A stretch of DNA of 64,000 nt from Canna indica (GCA_034359265.1 CP136891.1:57450001-57514000); one strand, 5' to 3'; shown: positions 1-12,442, numbered from the stretch's first letter. Notes: a model not told the origin generated them from the letters alone. Numbers and translations are program-made.

Positions 1-366
1 TCTCGGATCTATTCCAAGACCGATGACTCTCTTCACTACATCAAACAAGGACAATATGAGCCGCTAAGAGAGTACTTGAAAAGATTCCATGTCATGGCTA
101 TGGAGATCCCCAACCTCGACCCTCACATCGAGTTGTATTTCGTCAAGCACGGCCTGAAACTAGAACAGTTTGTGGACCATCTTGCACTGTCCAAATCGAG
201 GAGTGTGGTCGAGAGGCCAGAAAGGTCAACCGACAGACTGATAAAGACAGTGTCAAAGACAAGAAGGCCAAAAAGCCTGATAAAAGGAGTGACGATCGAG
301 ATTACCACTCGCGAGACAATATCAAAAGAGGGAAGTCATCGCCCCAACCGAATGCTAGATATTTGA
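1..366 (+). pseudogene. Ty3/gypsy gag fragment
   Basis: The frame is open from base 1, so the window edge cuts the gene on its 5' side. The translation has the pattern of a plant retrotransposon gag domain: a short helix ending in SLHYIKQGQYEPLREYLKRF, then an acidic stretch and a KHGLK motif. After about residue 60 the product becomes basic and the frame ends at 366 without a zinc knuckle or protease, so this is a gag remnant. Gag forms the virus-like particle in which the element reverse-transcribes. It points in the opposite direction to the pol remnants at 2.9-5.1 kb, so at least two gypsy copies are joined here. The family call rests on motif memory alone. Confidence 0.6.
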
Positions 367-599
367 AATTTACTACATTAAATACGAAGAGGGAGACCAT
401 TCTCTGAGAAATTTATGACCTGCAGCTTTTCAAACATCCCATTAACACCGGCAAGCAAAAGGTACCGTCGAATGCTGATAAAAACAAAATGTGTGTTTTC
501 CTGCCTGAGGGTCAGAGTGGTATGGTCCGATTTGGTGCATCTCCTGTCCAGATGCAGTTTCGACGGGGGGCGGGGGACCTGTAAAAGATACTCCGACGC
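367..599. other. degenerate retroelement sequence
   Basis: I see no gene here. It is probably decayed gag-pol sequence of the flanking gypsy fragment; short open frames run out quickly. Confidence 0.35.
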
Positions 600-932
600 T
601 CAAGTCAGTGGAAGACCGAGGTGGAGGCCATGAAAATTTGAACTTAGGTTACCTGAGGCGTGTCGTGTCTGTATTTATTGCAGATTGAGGTGATGATGTC
701 ACCTAATAACCTCGTGGGGATATCGCTCGAAATGGATCGAGGCTAATCCCGAAGATGTCGAGCTTGTAATGGTGTATCCCTCATAATTAAGGAGGACGTG
801 GCTGTCCTAGTATGGTCGGGTGGAACCCCCAGGGAGAGCCATTTGGTCTGGCTCGAGTCGAGTTCAGAAGTGCGGGTGTTGCTGTCTGCTAGGCCACATC
901 TGGCCGGCCCAATAGTACTAGTTCGGTCCACA
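600..932 (-). repeat. Ty3/gypsy LTR fragment, minus orientation
   Basis: Read on the minus strand, a purine run (CTCGGGGGC, complement of about 933-942) is followed directly by TGTGGACC, the arrangement of a polypurine tract and LTR start. The following sequence is clearly related to the plus-strand LTR at 7546: both contain TAGTAC and GGGCC blocks, a CGACCATAC...GGACA...CCACGTCCT block and a TTAATTAT block. A TATA-like AATAAATACA lies near 675-685. The far end near 600 is a guess. Confidence 0.55.
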
Positions 933-942
933 GCCCCCGAGC

Positions 943-2880
943 TCGGTCGAAGTCTGAAGGACTGCGTGCTAAGGTCTAAGTAATGTTGGCTTACGACCTT
1001 GGCTTTCTTGTGATCCAAGTGATCTTTTGGAGTTGAGGTTGCTTCCACATGGTTTTGTGAAATTCGGAGTGATTAAGATGGCTGCATGGGGAAGGAAATA
1101 TCTTCAGTGTGTTTGTCATTTAATTGTATGATCAATATCCGCTACCATAGAAGTAAAAGATTTACTTAGCGGTTTCTAAGGCACTAAGTGTCGGGCGTGG
1201 CTCCGCTAGTGGGAAGGTGATACCGTCTATTTAAGATAATGGTTTTTGCTTTGGGCCTATAAATAGCCCCCGTCATGTTGTATGTGCTAGAGATCATGGA
1301 GTGGAAAGTATCGAAGGTTATCGCTCCTTCGGAGGCTGTCTATGAGTTGGTGGCGATTGACTCGCCAATTGTTGTAGTTTTGTACCCCCGAGCTTAAAGA
1401 GGAAAGCAGGAAGCGAGGACATGATCATAGGTTCGTATCGCCATGCTTACGACGAGTTGGCCTCCATCACTACGCGCTTGGGGAGGGGTTGTGTAGATTT
1501 GTGAACTGTCCCCTCAGCTGGTTGGAATCTTGTCCATGATTCTAGGTTTGCAAAGTCGGTGCTCCCATCTCACCCCTCCTTGCCCTTCAACTCTCGGGTC
1601 GCGGGAGGTCTTGCGACCAAGTCTATGTATATATGGTGATGAATCCTGGTAGCAGACCCCTGAGTCAACAGTTTTATTTTGTTTGGCTTGGCTCGACATT
1701 TTGAGCACGCTTTCGTAGTTTGTTTATCTTCTTGTAATGTACCCTTTTGGGTTTGTAACTATAAATACTTCATTTGTTGGGTTTTATGAATAAGAGGATT
1801 TTTCCTGCTTTCATTTTGGTTACGCCTGGCCGAGTTTGATTGTCTTTTCGATCGTTGTAGACCTATTTTAGTGTTTGTTTGGATGTCAAGTCGAAAAAGA
1901 ACAAAGTTCGAGGCTAGAGTTACCTGTTTGGTGGTGTTGAGATTGACGAGCCAAATTGATGAAGGTCGAACTCTAGTCTCTATAAGGACTCTGAGGCTGG
2001 AAGTTGAGGTGCTACGGCTGAGGACCAGACTCGGTGGAAAGTGAGCTCGCGAAAAGCGTGCTTGGGGTCATGTTGCTCATTTAGAGCGATGCTCATTCGA
2101 AGCGAATCGAACTGAGCGGGAGACCACATTTAGGGCCGAAGACCAAACTCGGTGAAAACGAACTCGTGAGAAGTGCACTTGGGATCGTGTTACTTATTTA
2201 GAGTGATGCTCATTTAGAGCGTATCGGGCTGAGCTGGATGCTGTATTTAGAGCTGAGGACCAGACTCGATGAAAACCGAGCTTGCGAGAAGCACGCTTGG
2301 GGTCGTGTTACTCATTTAGAGCGTGTTGGGCTTAGCCGAAGGCCGCATTTAGGGCCGAGGACCAGACTCGGTGAAAATTGAGCTCACGAGAAGCACTTGG
2401 GGTCGTTGAGAGCGTTGGAGCCCAAAATAGGCACCCAGGCCGGCGAGCCAGACTAGTGAGAATCGAGCTCTGGTCACTGTTGGAATTTGAGTGTGGTGCT
2501 GCAGCCGACGAGTTAAGCTGGTAAAAACCAAGTCCCAATCACGGTGAGGACTATGATGCCGAGGATACTGACGTTGGAGCCGACGAAGAATGGTGTGTCA
2601 CGTAGGTCAAGAGTCGTTGTGAGACTGTGTGGGTTCCTCTTGTGCATTTTGCAATGATTGCAAATAATTTCAGCCACAAGGGGAATGTGTAGAAGAAAGA
2701 GAGTAATATTATTGTTAAATGCCATGATAATAGAAGAGATCGAGGGGAATGTGTAGAAGAGACCGAGGTCTAGGCTCGGCCTACACATGGTGGAGCCTCG
2801 TTAAAACCCTTCATGGGAAAACCCAGTGAGAAAAAACCACCTTGCAAGAAAAAGAGTACACCAACCAGTTATAATTTTTG
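943..2880 (-). other. Non-coding 3' region of a minus-strand gypsy element
   Basis: This stretch lies between the integrase end (about 2.9 kb) and the minus-strand polypurine tract and LTR (about 940), where Tat-lineage elements carry a long non-coding 3' region. I find no credible protein. The minus strand at 2808-2868 contains the TTTTTCTTGCAAGG...TTTTAACGAGGC block that recurs after integrase in plant retroelements. A minisatellite occupies 2015-2405. TATA-like ATAAATA motifs at about 1258 and 1763 on the plus strand suggest that another repeat may be embedded. Confidence 0.45.
2015..2405. repeat. Tandem repeat of about 100-120 bp, about 3.5 copies
   Basis: The landmark GGACCAGACTCGGTG (with small changes) recurs near 2021, 2143, 2258 and 2361. 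Each is followed by GAGAAGC-CTTGGGGTCGTGTTACTCATTTAGAGCG-like sequence. Unit lengths shrink from about 122 to 103 bp. It lies inside the gypsy 3' region. Confidence 0.7.
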
Positions 2881-3720
2881 GTTAAAAATCTTAGCTGTAG
2901 TAGGCCCGCAAAGACGCCGAATTCCATGATCGTCGAAGTTCTCGTCCAGGGAGTTAAATGATTCTGTAGGCACCTTTTCGAGGACTTTCCTGATTCGATA
3001 GGGGCCTTCCTAATTTGGAGTGAGCTTTCCTTCTTAAGCTAGTTTTCTTTGTGGTTCGATCTTTCGGAGAACGAGGTCCCCTTCTGCGAAACTCCTCGGC
3101 CTGACACGTTTGCAATACTTCTGGGCTATCTTGAGTTTTATGGCCTCCTCTCTAATTTTGGTGAGTTCTCGCTCTTCTTCGATGAGCTCGAGCTCGCCTT
3201 GTCGAATTTTCAAGTTCTTCAAAGGCAATCCTACCAAGGCTGGGCTCTGTGATCTCGACAGGGATCATGGCCTCTGCTTCATAGACAGACCGGTAAACGA
3301 TCTCCGAAGTGGAAGATTGGGTAGTTGTGTTAAACTCCAGAGCACCTCGGGTAGTTCTTCGACCCAGTGTCCCTTGATCCGGCCAAGCTTCTTTTTTAGT
3401 CATGTCAGAATGACCTTGTTGGCTGCTTCAACCAGGCCATTTATTTGTGGGTGTTCTACGGATGAGAAGAGTTGTTCGATGCCGAGGTCCGAGCAGAACT
3501 CTAGAAATTGTTGACCTGGTGTTCCAATGTTGCTGACAAGCTCGCGTGGTATTCCATACCTGCCAATGATATTTTCCCAAACAAATTGTTGGACATTATG
3601 AGTCACAATTGAGGATAGGGGTTCGGCCTCTATCCATTTGGTGAAGTAGTTGATTGCCACGACTAAATACTTGATTTGCCCTAGTGCTTGGGGAATAGGC
3701 CGAGGAGGTCGATGCCCCAC
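2881..3720 (-). pseudogene. Ty3/gypsy integrase fragment
   Basis: Minus-strand frames give an integrase core. The segment IKYLVVAINYFTKWIEAEP corresponds to the usual LLVAVDYFTKWVEA block, with the first catalytic Asp replaced (AIN for VDY). It continues through YGIPRELVSNIGTPG and ENGLVEAANK-like sequence. In a shifted frame at 3237-3034 comes the C-terminal region with VRPRSFAEGDLVLRKIEP, the GDLVLR motif, and then a GPYRI block near 2985. Two or more frame changes and a stop in the GPYRI segment make it non-functional. Integrase inserts element cDNA into the chromosome. Confidence 0.8.
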
Positions 3721-4321
3721 TTGTGAAACAGCCAGCTAGTTTCTGAGTTGTGCAGTGGCTCGGGTGTGTAGTTTCAAGACTTCAAAGAATCTATGACACT
3801 TGTCACACCTTTTGACGTAAAGGTTGCAATCTACTCTCGTTGTTGGTCAAGGGTCTTCCTCCGATATGGTTGTCGCAGATGTCGTCGTAGACTTTCGTCA
3901 TTATGGTATTTGTTTAGGGTTGGTCGACGCACTTGAGAAGTGATCGGGAGTACCCTCTTTTGTAGAGTTGGTTGTCGAGGAGTGTGTAATTGCTTGCTAT
4001 CCTTCTGAATTTACATGGGTTGGAGGTGTGCTCCAAAATTTTGCCTCGTCTGAGGTTGTTTATGTATGGGGTCCTCCAGTATGTGTTTTGTTCAACTATT
4101 TGAACTTCAGCCGAGGTGTCGGCTAGTTGGATGCTCTATTACCCGAGGACTTGTTAGATTACCGACCTGTTGTTTTGAGATTTTCTGGTGCTGGCGAACT
4201 TAGATAACAGGTCGACTCAGGTGTTTTCTTCCTGAGGTATGTGCTGAATCACACAACTATCTAAGTTGGTGATTAAAGAATGTACTAATGAAAGATACCT
4301 TTCGAGGGAAGGGTCTCTTTC

Positions 4322-4552
4322 TTAGCAGGTGTCATTGACTTGTCCTACGAGAAGGTGTGAGTCACTTTTCACGATCACGTTTCGGGCTTTTACTTCTTGA
4401 GCGAGCTTTAGCCCGACGATCAGAGCTTCATACTTCGCCTGATTGTTATTGGATTTGAATTGGAGTTGGAGGGATTGCTCTATGGCGATTCCCTGACCAT
4501 TCTCTAGAATGATGCTTCCTTCGCTTCCTTTCTCATTGGAGGTGTTGTCCAT
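4322..4552 (-). pseudogene. RNase H domain fragment of a Ty3/gypsy element
   Basis: Minus-strand frame upstream of the integrase fragment. It shows the NNQAKYEALIVGLKLA motif followed by VKSDSHLLVGQV, the pattern of an RNase HI fold with the catalytic Glu in YEAL and Asp in SDS. An extra RNase H placed before integrase is typical of Tat-lineage gypsy elements. The flanks are shifted or stopped, so this is a remnant. Confidence 0.75.
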
Positions 4553-5998
4553 GAGTTACGTCCAAGTTTCGACCTGGCTGGGGATGCCTTCTTGGTCGAT
4601 GAATTCGACGACGAAGTCTGAAGTCGGCCAATGTTTGGGCCTTGATGGGGCCTCTAGGTTGATATTCAATAGTGAACTCTAATAGTTCTACTGACTAGGA
4701 TATCATGCGGCCAACGAGTTTGGATTTGGCTAGTACTTGCCTAATCGGTTGCTTGGTGCGTACTTGAATATGGTGGCTTTGGAAGTACGACCTTAGTCTT
4801 CAGGCCGAGATGACCACGGCAAAGGTGAGCTTTTCCAACCTCTGTTATCTGGTTTCGGGTCCCTAGAGGACCTTGCTAACGACCTTGCTAACAAAGTAGA
4901 TCAATTTTTCATCTCTTCCCAAGTTGAGGGTCTCTGTGGTCAACAATCCAGAAAGAAATGTCAGTCATCTGGCCACGATCGCACCCTCAACTCTGAAGGA
5001 ATGCCTCTTGAAGTTTTTGTAAGAACTTCGGAACATGCCAAAGAGTTTCCTCCTCAGGGTGCTACTGGAGGACACCCACGGGTCCTTCTACATTCCCTTG
5101 GCTTGATAGAAGGAGAAAAACACTTTGAGGCTCAACTCGATCCCGAGGAACTTCGTTAGAATCTCAAAACAGTGGAAAATGCCCAACTGTTCGGGTGAAG
5201 CTACATCAAGGTGACGTTTGCTTCAGTCAGCATCCCACACTCAAAACAGAAAAAGGCAACCATACACCATGATCCTCAAACATAGTCTGGTACACAAAGA
5301 GGAATTCAGGATCCCTTCTAGAATGATAGACCGTATCCTTCAAAGAGCAGGAAAGACACTCGAAAGCATCATCATCAACCAGAATGAGAAAGCGATACGC
5401 CTTTGCAAAAGGCTTCGATACAGTTGGAACTGGTCATAGTTGAGCTCTATTGCCTTAACTCGTTGTGAACCCACAAATATGGGTCTGCAACCTTGCCCGT
5501 CATACCTACTACAAACTCAATGCGAACACCCTTCTTTCCCGTCTACCTGGTGAAGACTTGAAATTGTAATAAATAAGGGATGAGTCAATACAACCTACCA
5601 ACCTAAGGTTGACCCCAACAAGACAAAAGTGAAGGGTGGAGTCAAGAAAACTTATCGGAAGTGAATGACAACGGTCTAGGAGATGAGCGGAGCAATAGCA
5701 TCACCAACAAAGACCTCGAAAGCACGAAGAAGGAGAGGGCAAGAACATGAGATGCAAAAAAACTCAAAATGAAGGAGATGGGAGAGAAGCAATAACCTGC
5801 TCATCAGACGACTAACAATCGTGCCCTCACAGTAGAATAAATCCCAGCCCGATCGCCCCATCAGCAGCAGAAACTTAAATGCCCTAAATCGCGAATGGGC
5901 GGATCTCCACTCCATGATTACTCCCCCTGGCAGAATTAGATGCTGGAAAAGGCAGGTAGTAATAAAAGGCCGACTCATGAATAGGAGCACCCCCTCCT
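4553..5998. other. Decayed gypsy pol and spacer sequence
   Basis: This probably continues the reverse transcriptase/RNase H part of the minus-strand gypsy element up to about 5.1 kb, then 3' spacer of a plus-strand copy whose LTR begins at 7546. I could not recognise catalytic motifs, and short frames such as 5218-5439 have no identifiable domain. Confidence 0.3.
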
Positions 5999-7268
5999 TA
6001 TTGGCCTAAGGTTTTTAACCTTGGTCGTAATCTTGGTTTTGATGATAACAAGCATAGAACTAATGTTTCATTGAGAAATTCTTTCAGGTTCCAAGTTGGT
6101 TAGCGCACGATGTCCCCAATTGGAAAAATCGTAGAAATCAGAGAAATCGGCAATGACGCTCGTCGACGCACTCGAATTCATCGGAAAGTTAGAGTTCAGA
6201 TTTAGAGTGTCTAAAATGTATATGTAATCCTCTTTTATGATGTAAAGAACACAAAAACCAAACCCGAAATCCAGAAGCGAAGAACACGACAAGAAATCAG
6301 CAAAAAAAGTTGATTTGTCATGGGCGGTCGCAGGTTAGGTCCGTCGAATCGAGCCCGAAAAACACAGAGTGCTCTAGTGCTTGGTCGATCGATCGATGAT
6401 CGATCGGCGAGCGACCGACAATCGGTAACGGGCAAAAATCTGCCCGTTGAGAAGAGGGGTGTTGTCTCTTCTCTTCATCGCTTATAAATAAGAAGCCATG
6501 AGAGCCTTCCTCCATGATGTTGATCACTTCTAATCTCCTTAAGCCATCTTTTGATCAATCATATTCCTTCACTGATCCAATCTTGTGAAAACCCTAGTTT
6601 AGATCCTTCATCTCTTTGATTGAGCCTTTACTTCATTATTTCACCATCAAAAGCATCAAGAGGAAGCTAGGAATTTTGTTGTGGAGCTAAGTATTTTATT
6701 GTTTGATTTAATGCTCCATTTAGTGTTGTATTTTGTTTTTATTTTCATTGTGTTTGAGTTTGTGTAAACCTAGAGTGCTAGGTTGGTTGAGTTGGTGATT
6801 GCCTTGGTGTTAAGGCTTAAATCCACCAGTGTAAACGTAGTTTACTAGAATTAGTTGAGTTTTCCTTAGGGTTGAGGTAGGAGAGTGCTCTCAATAGGAA
6901 TGCGGTATACTTTCGGGTGTGGAAGTGTCTTCGATTTGAGAGTGGATACTTTTCGGTGTAAAGTCCTCATTGTAAGGAAACTAATTAATCTAGTAAAGGT
7001 AAGTTTGAAAATCCTAAGTGTTGAGCTTAGCTAGTGGAGTAGGCAGGTAGTGGAGTAGGCATTGGGGCCGAACCACTATAAATAATTGTGTTAGTATTAT
7101 TTTCTTTGTGTATCGCATTACTTATCTTTATTACTTGCTTCCGCATTTAGTTGTTGAATTATGAATTGCCTAAGTAGTTTAAGAAAATATTAAAACCGGA
7201 TTTAGGTAAAAAAAATTAGTTAACACACTATTCACCCCTCTTCATTTAGTATGGCCATTTCACCAACA
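5999..7268 (+). repeat. Solo LTR, 1.27 kb (family A)
   Basis: The element starts TATTGGCCTAAGG (TGTTGG in better copies) and ends in ACCAACA. It is flanked by a perfect 5-bp duplication, CTCCT at 5994-5998 and 7269-7273. Internal landmarks shared with the copies at 11.09 kb and 34.2-35.5 kb are TTTTGATGATAACAA near the start, a cluster of CGATCGATC motifs, TATAAATA before the leader, GTGGAGTAGGC...CCGAACCACTATA, and ACTATTCACCCC near the end. No internal region remains, so it is a solo LTR left by recombination. Copia-type ancestry is likely but unproven. Confidence 0.75.
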
Positions 7269-7545
7269 CTCCTCACGCAACTACCATACTGGACACAAGA
7301 ACCGAAAAGTCGCAAAATAATGAAACCAAGATACGTTGATCTCACCTACCTTGGCGATTCAAGGGAAAAACTCAGCACATGTTCGCTTATCAAAGCATGA
7401 CCAAAGTCAGACACTTAGGACACGCATAAAGCTCGGCGAGCAAAAAGAACTCGCATATAAAAAAAGCTCAGTAGACGAGCTGAAGTCGGCACACTACTAG
7501 AGCTCAACACAAAGTTCTCGAGCTCCGACCATACTCGGGGGCTGT
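7269..7545 (+). other. Gypsy 3' spacer ending in a polypurine tract
   Basis: Non-coding. It ends in CTCGGGGGC immediately before TGTGGACT, which fits a polypurine tract priming the LTR at 7546. Confidence 0.4.
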
Positions 7546-7776
7546 GGACTGGACTAGTACTTTGGGCCCGACCAAATCGGGCCCGATAACGCCCACACTC
7601 ACGAACCAGACTCAGATCGAACCAATTACAAACCCAACCTAGGGGCTTCATTCGACCATACAAGGACACCCACGTCCTTTATTAATTATAAGAGATTCAA
7701 TTATCTCATTCTACACCTCCTATTCTTAACCCTAATTCACACATTTTATTGCAAAATCTCTCTCTTTATCTCCAAC
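7546..7776 (+). repeat. Ty3/gypsy LTR, plus orientation (probable)
   Basis: Begins TGTGGACTGGACTAGTAC right after the polypurine-like CTCGGGGGC. It shares blocks with the minus-strand LTR at 600-932. A plausible end is TCCAACA at 7776. No matching target duplication was found, so the right border is uncertain. Confidence 0.5.
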
Positions 7777-8952
7777 AATTGTTAGATCGGGTAAAAATAG
7801 ATTACAAAAGTGGTTTGAATCATTAACCCAATCACTTATGGCCTAAAAAATAATGGATGATAACTTTGACAAATAATTAATTGGAGTCCTCTCAAGAGTC
7901 CACAGACTACCAATTAAATTTCCAATGAAGACAAAAACAATTTCAATAAATTTCAATATCGATAGATTAAAAATGTGTATGGCCCTGTTGCTAGGGTAGA
8001 AAACAAGGCAGTGGATGATGAATTGATGACTATTGCCACATATATATAGTTGAAAGAAATGCAATAACATACTAGAATAATTGATCCTACATAAATTTCA
8101 CATTAAGCAATCATCGATAACCTAGCTAAGCTAGATCACCTATTTTAGCACGAAACTAAAGTGCTTCGTTGCAAAACATTCATTTAACTTGTTCATATTA
8201 AACATGGAATATGATGCAGCACATAACACTATTAAATGAATTGGTCAACATCGAGGCCGACTTATCGATTTTATTTGGTTTGACTTTATTTGAATATCCA
8301 ACTATATATCCATTTCAAAAACATTAATTTTTTATATTGATTTCATTGTTCGATTTTAGTTACCATTGGAGAAATTCAAAATCGTTGTAGCTTTGGCTTA
8401 TAATTTCAAATATACATTGTCGAATGTTCGTATTAATTTCAAATTGGTTCCGTATAATTTTAGATGATATATATAATTTTAGTTTGTGTTCAAATGCTTA
8501 ATTTTAGTATATTTTAATATTGTATTTATTTTAGTTCACTTGATATTGTTTTCATTGTTTGTATCATATTATCATATCTTGTTTAAATACTTATATTATA
8601 ATGATTTGTTCACTTTTGATTTTTAATGTTTTATGAATATTGGTTTGCAAGTCGAATATTGCACATATCTATATCTATCAAAACTATTTGGATCAAATAG
8701 ATTATTTGTCGAATATTCAAATCGTATATTAAGATCAATAATTGGATAATATGCCAAACTCCTCCTAGCGTCAATTCCCTACTAGACGAATATTGTCTAG
8801 GAGTCCTTGTGTCAAGAAAAAAGAACTATATACAAGATAAAAATTTAACACTTAACTTGCAAATCTATCGAAAGCTCAATATAGAACAAGTCACATTAGA
8901 GAAACTCGTCCACTAAATCTATTTAACTAGTCCACCTCTACTACTAATCGTA
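7777..8952. other. AT-rich intergenic DNA
   Basis: No gene or element end is recognised. Base composition is strongly AT-rich up to the GTA target duplication of the CACTA element at 8950-8952. Confidence 0.5.
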
Positions 8953-9439
8953 CACTACTAGAATATATCACATCAGCCACGGGAATCACCGACGGCCGCG
9001 TCGGCCGCTAGAATAATTCATGGCTTTTCGACGGTCGTAGCGGTCGTGGCTGATGTAACCAAATCAACCGCGGCTCGCATACGACCGTCTAGAGCCGTCC
9101 CTCATAGTTCATGGCGCGCACGGAGCGCGAAATAAAATAAGTTATTAGTCATGACTTAGCGGGGGCGCGAGAGCCGTTTGTGATATGAATAAATCATTAG
9201 TCACGACTAGAAGCGGTTGTCGCTTATTAATTAATGGCGAGAACGCAGCACGAAAATTAAAACACTCTGCACCGACGGCTTAGAGAGGGCCAGCCGTCGG
9301 TGATATTAAAATGACGAATCCACGGTTTTTCGACGGCTGGCGAGCCGTGGGTGAAAATACTTTTTATTTGTGTTCGTGCCCGACCCTTCCTCTTTCCCCC
9401 ACTCTCTTCTCTCTCCGTCGCTGCCAACCGATCGCCGAC

Positions 9440-10825
9440 GAAAATGGCCCCAACTTTCGCAAAATTTTTAATTTTGACCAATCCTTTGATTGGTCTCAAT
9501 TGTATATAAGAACTTTCGAATTTATTTCAATAATAGCCCTCCGTTTGAAATCGTGAATATGGTTGTTATTTCGCTGATGTGGCGATCCAAAAATAATTTA
9601 AAAAACCTCACTCACCATGTCAGCTCAATATACGTCAGATTACCTTTTAATACCCATCCACCCGGGTCCCACCTCTCTCTCTCCTCTCTACTCTCTCTCC
9701 CGCACTAACATGGAGATGAAGACGGCGGGCAAGCAGTGTGTTGGAGAACGAAGAGGACTACCGCTATGGGGCTGTGGAAGTACACATGTCGAGGGTCATG
9801 GCAACGTGGACCAACCCGATGGCGGAGCAGGACACACCGGGTCCTACCGACAACGGCGGAGGGTGTGACGGATGAGTTGTAGAACTAAAGCACTTCGTGG
9901 AAATGCGACATCGTCGATGTGGCACCGTCCCTTGCTCCGATTGTCGATGTCAATGACAGTATGGAGAGGAGGAGCAGGAAGGCCGAGAAGAGATGTAATG
10001 GAGGCGCTGTATTGAAGGTTGGATTGAAGGCGTCATTGCATGCTAGCGCTCACACGTATTGAAGGTTCTTTGTAGTAGATTTATAGAGAATCAGAGGGAA
10101 GTCAACATGGTAAGAAGACAAAGATAATACTCCTCGAGCAAAGAAAGTGGGATCGTGATGGAGAGGAACTCCATGGGGTCCGTGAGAACCTCCGGCGGGC
10201 AGAGGCCGTAGGCCGGTGGCAGAACCTCTGCTCCCCCAATGCGGACTGCTCTCATCCATGGAGGCAAATAGTGGAAGCTTCAGTAGGAGAAATATTTATA
10301 CAGTACAAGTATATGAATATTTCAACATGTTCCTCGATTATAACAGTACAATTATTTCTTCATCAATCTAACTAATTAGTTCATGAAGCAGGCCACCAAC
10401 TAACTTCAGCTAGTGTTGCAGCCGCGGAGGCGACGACGACCACCATGGCCTCCTTCTTGGTTAAAATGTCCGATTAAGTTAGTATTCTGCTGCGGATTGA
10501 TTGAGTCATTCTCAAGTGATTCAGTCAAACACATTTCCTCTATCATTTCATCTCAAGCATGCATGTGTGTCTCCTCCAACAGGAGTGCAGCCGCAAGTCA
10601 CTTGTTCTTCCAACAGCCACACGATGGGCTACTTCGGGAGAAGCGGTTGAGACTTGGCTTTGACTGCACAGGTGCGGCAGCGGCGGCAGCTAAGTGTTTC
10701 GTCGGAGCAAAGGTAGCAAACATATTGAAACAAATTCGAAAGTTCTTATATACAATTGAGATCAATCAAATGATTGGCCAAAATTAAAAAATTCATAAAA
10801 GTTGAGGCCATTTTCTTCTAATAAC
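9440..10825. mobile_element. MULE-like inverted-repeat element inside CACTA 1
   Basis: The stretch 9443-9530 (GAAAATGGCCCC..., TTTTAATTTTGACCAATC, ATATAAGAACTTTCGAA) reappears as its reverse complement at about 10725-10820, giving terminal inverted repeats of roughly 90 bp. Such long repeats are typical of Mutator-like elements. The interior from about 9700 to 10480 is much richer in GC than its surroundings and holds partly open frames. One minus-strand frame from the ATG near 10250 reads MRAVRIGGAEVLPPAYGLCP, which could be captured gene sequence. I found no clear 9-bp target duplication, so the exact borders are uncertain. Confidence 0.6.
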
Positions 10826-11089
10826 CCTATTTATATTGCACTTACTTTATTTCTTTTAGTCATTATTCATTTTTAAATTTTGACTTCTATCTCCCTTGTT
10901 CTCCAATACGCGCCCAGATGATATGCGTATTCGGAGAACTGTAGGGAGATGCTGCTGAAATTTAGAATGAAGTTAATGACTAAAAGAAATTCTAAGTGCA
11001 ATATAAATAATATGAATCTCGAATGGAATAGGACCATCTCACCTAAAGACATTACCTAAAGATATTGCCAACTTTTTGACAGAATATGT

Positions 11090-12442
11090 TGTTGGCTTAA
11101 GGGTTCCCCCCTTAGGCTTTGATCTTCATTTTGATGATAACAAACAAGTATTTAACATATGTGTGTGAAGTTTTGAGTTCCGGATGAGGTTGCGATAAGC
11201 ATGCGAACTTCAGCGAACCTCGCTCGGAGAAATGAAAGGAAAGAACGTCAAGAAAGGTTCGAATGTAGGTTGAGTATAAATCTTGTAAAGTTATCCAAGT
11301 TAAAACTTGGTAACTAAACCCATGAAAAAGCATGCAACAAAGATAAGATACAAATCAGCCTCAGCCTAAGTTTGGTCGAACGAACAAGGCAGAAAAATGG
11401 CAGTAGCCACTTCGGTCGATCGGTCGGTCAACCGAACATATGCAAAAATCAGTAGTGGCTATTTTGGTCGACTGGGCGATCGACCGGACAAGGCCAAAAA
11501 ATGACAGTGGCTACTTCGGTCGACCGACCGAGGCCAAAAATTGGCAGTGCCTACTTCGGTCAACCGATCGGTCAACTGGATAGCAGAGGAGCTGAAACAT
11601 GACTCATTCGGTCGACCCTCTGGTCAATCGAACAGAGCCGTAGAAGCGCAAAAAGCCAGCAGTCGTTGGGCGGTCGATCGGTCGATTGACCGACGATCGA
11701 CCGACAAGCGAACGAACGGCGTCAAATGGGCAAAAAAAACACCCATTGAGGAGCCGTTCGGTTGAGGGGTTATAAATACCCCTCACCTAACTTCTTTAAA
11801 CTCTCTTAACATCTAATACAAGCTTAAAGAAGAGAGATTTGTGTCTTCTAGAGATTGATTACTTGCGCTCGCTTCTCCGATCAACGTCTTCTCAAGCGCT
11901 CATCTTCGCTCAACTTGGGCTTCGATTTAAGCTCAACGACTTGGCGAGTTGAATGCTTTGAAGGCTTGGAAAAGAGCATTTGATCTTGGTCTATTTCTTA
12001 GCTCTTTTCGTTGAAATTTTAAGTGTTGTTTATACTTGTTTTCATTGGTTAGCTTGCTAGGTGTGCTAGTGTAAACACTTAGGGTTTACTTTGTAGAATT
12101 ATGTTTTGCCTAGGTGAATAGGTTTGAGGTGTTCTCAAAGGGTTGAGAATAGAGTCCTCGATTATATTCAAAGTGAAACGCAAAGTCTATAAAGTAGTTG
12201 GTTAGAAATCCTTGGTGTGAAGGTAGTGGAGTAGGCGGTTGGCCGAACCACTATATTTTCAAGTGTTAGAATTGCCTTGTGTGTTTGTTTTCAATTGTGC
12301 TTCATATTCACTAACGAACATTACTTAGTTGCACTTGAATTTGATTGAAATTGAAATTGGTAAAAAAAGAGAATTGAAGTATATTAGGTAAGTAACCCAA
12401 CAATATTCAACCCCCCCTTCTAGTGTGGGATTTCACTCAACA
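11090..12442 (+). repeat. Solo LTR, 1.35 kb (family A), inside CACTA 1
   Basis: Starts TGTTGGCTTAAGG and ends CACTCAACA. It is flanked by TATGT (11085-11089) and CATGT (12443-12447), a 5-bp duplication with one mismatch. It shares TTTTGATGATAACAAAC, TATAAATACCCC and GTAGTGGAGTAGGCGG with the family members at 5999 and 34.2-35.5 kb. It lies just upstream of the transposase start codon of the CACTA element. In CACTA 2 the same upstream region has no LTR, so this is an insertion into element 1. Confidence 0.8.

Noticed and set aside
2808..2868. Possible CRISPR-like or regulatory repeat (AAAACCC...GGGAAAACCC)
   Set aside because: It is the conserved post-integrase block of plant retroelements read in reverse, in eukaryotic DNA.
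3110..3514. 134-residue plus-strand ORF
   Set aside because: Antisense to the gypsy integrase C-terminal part; Ser-rich low-complexity product.
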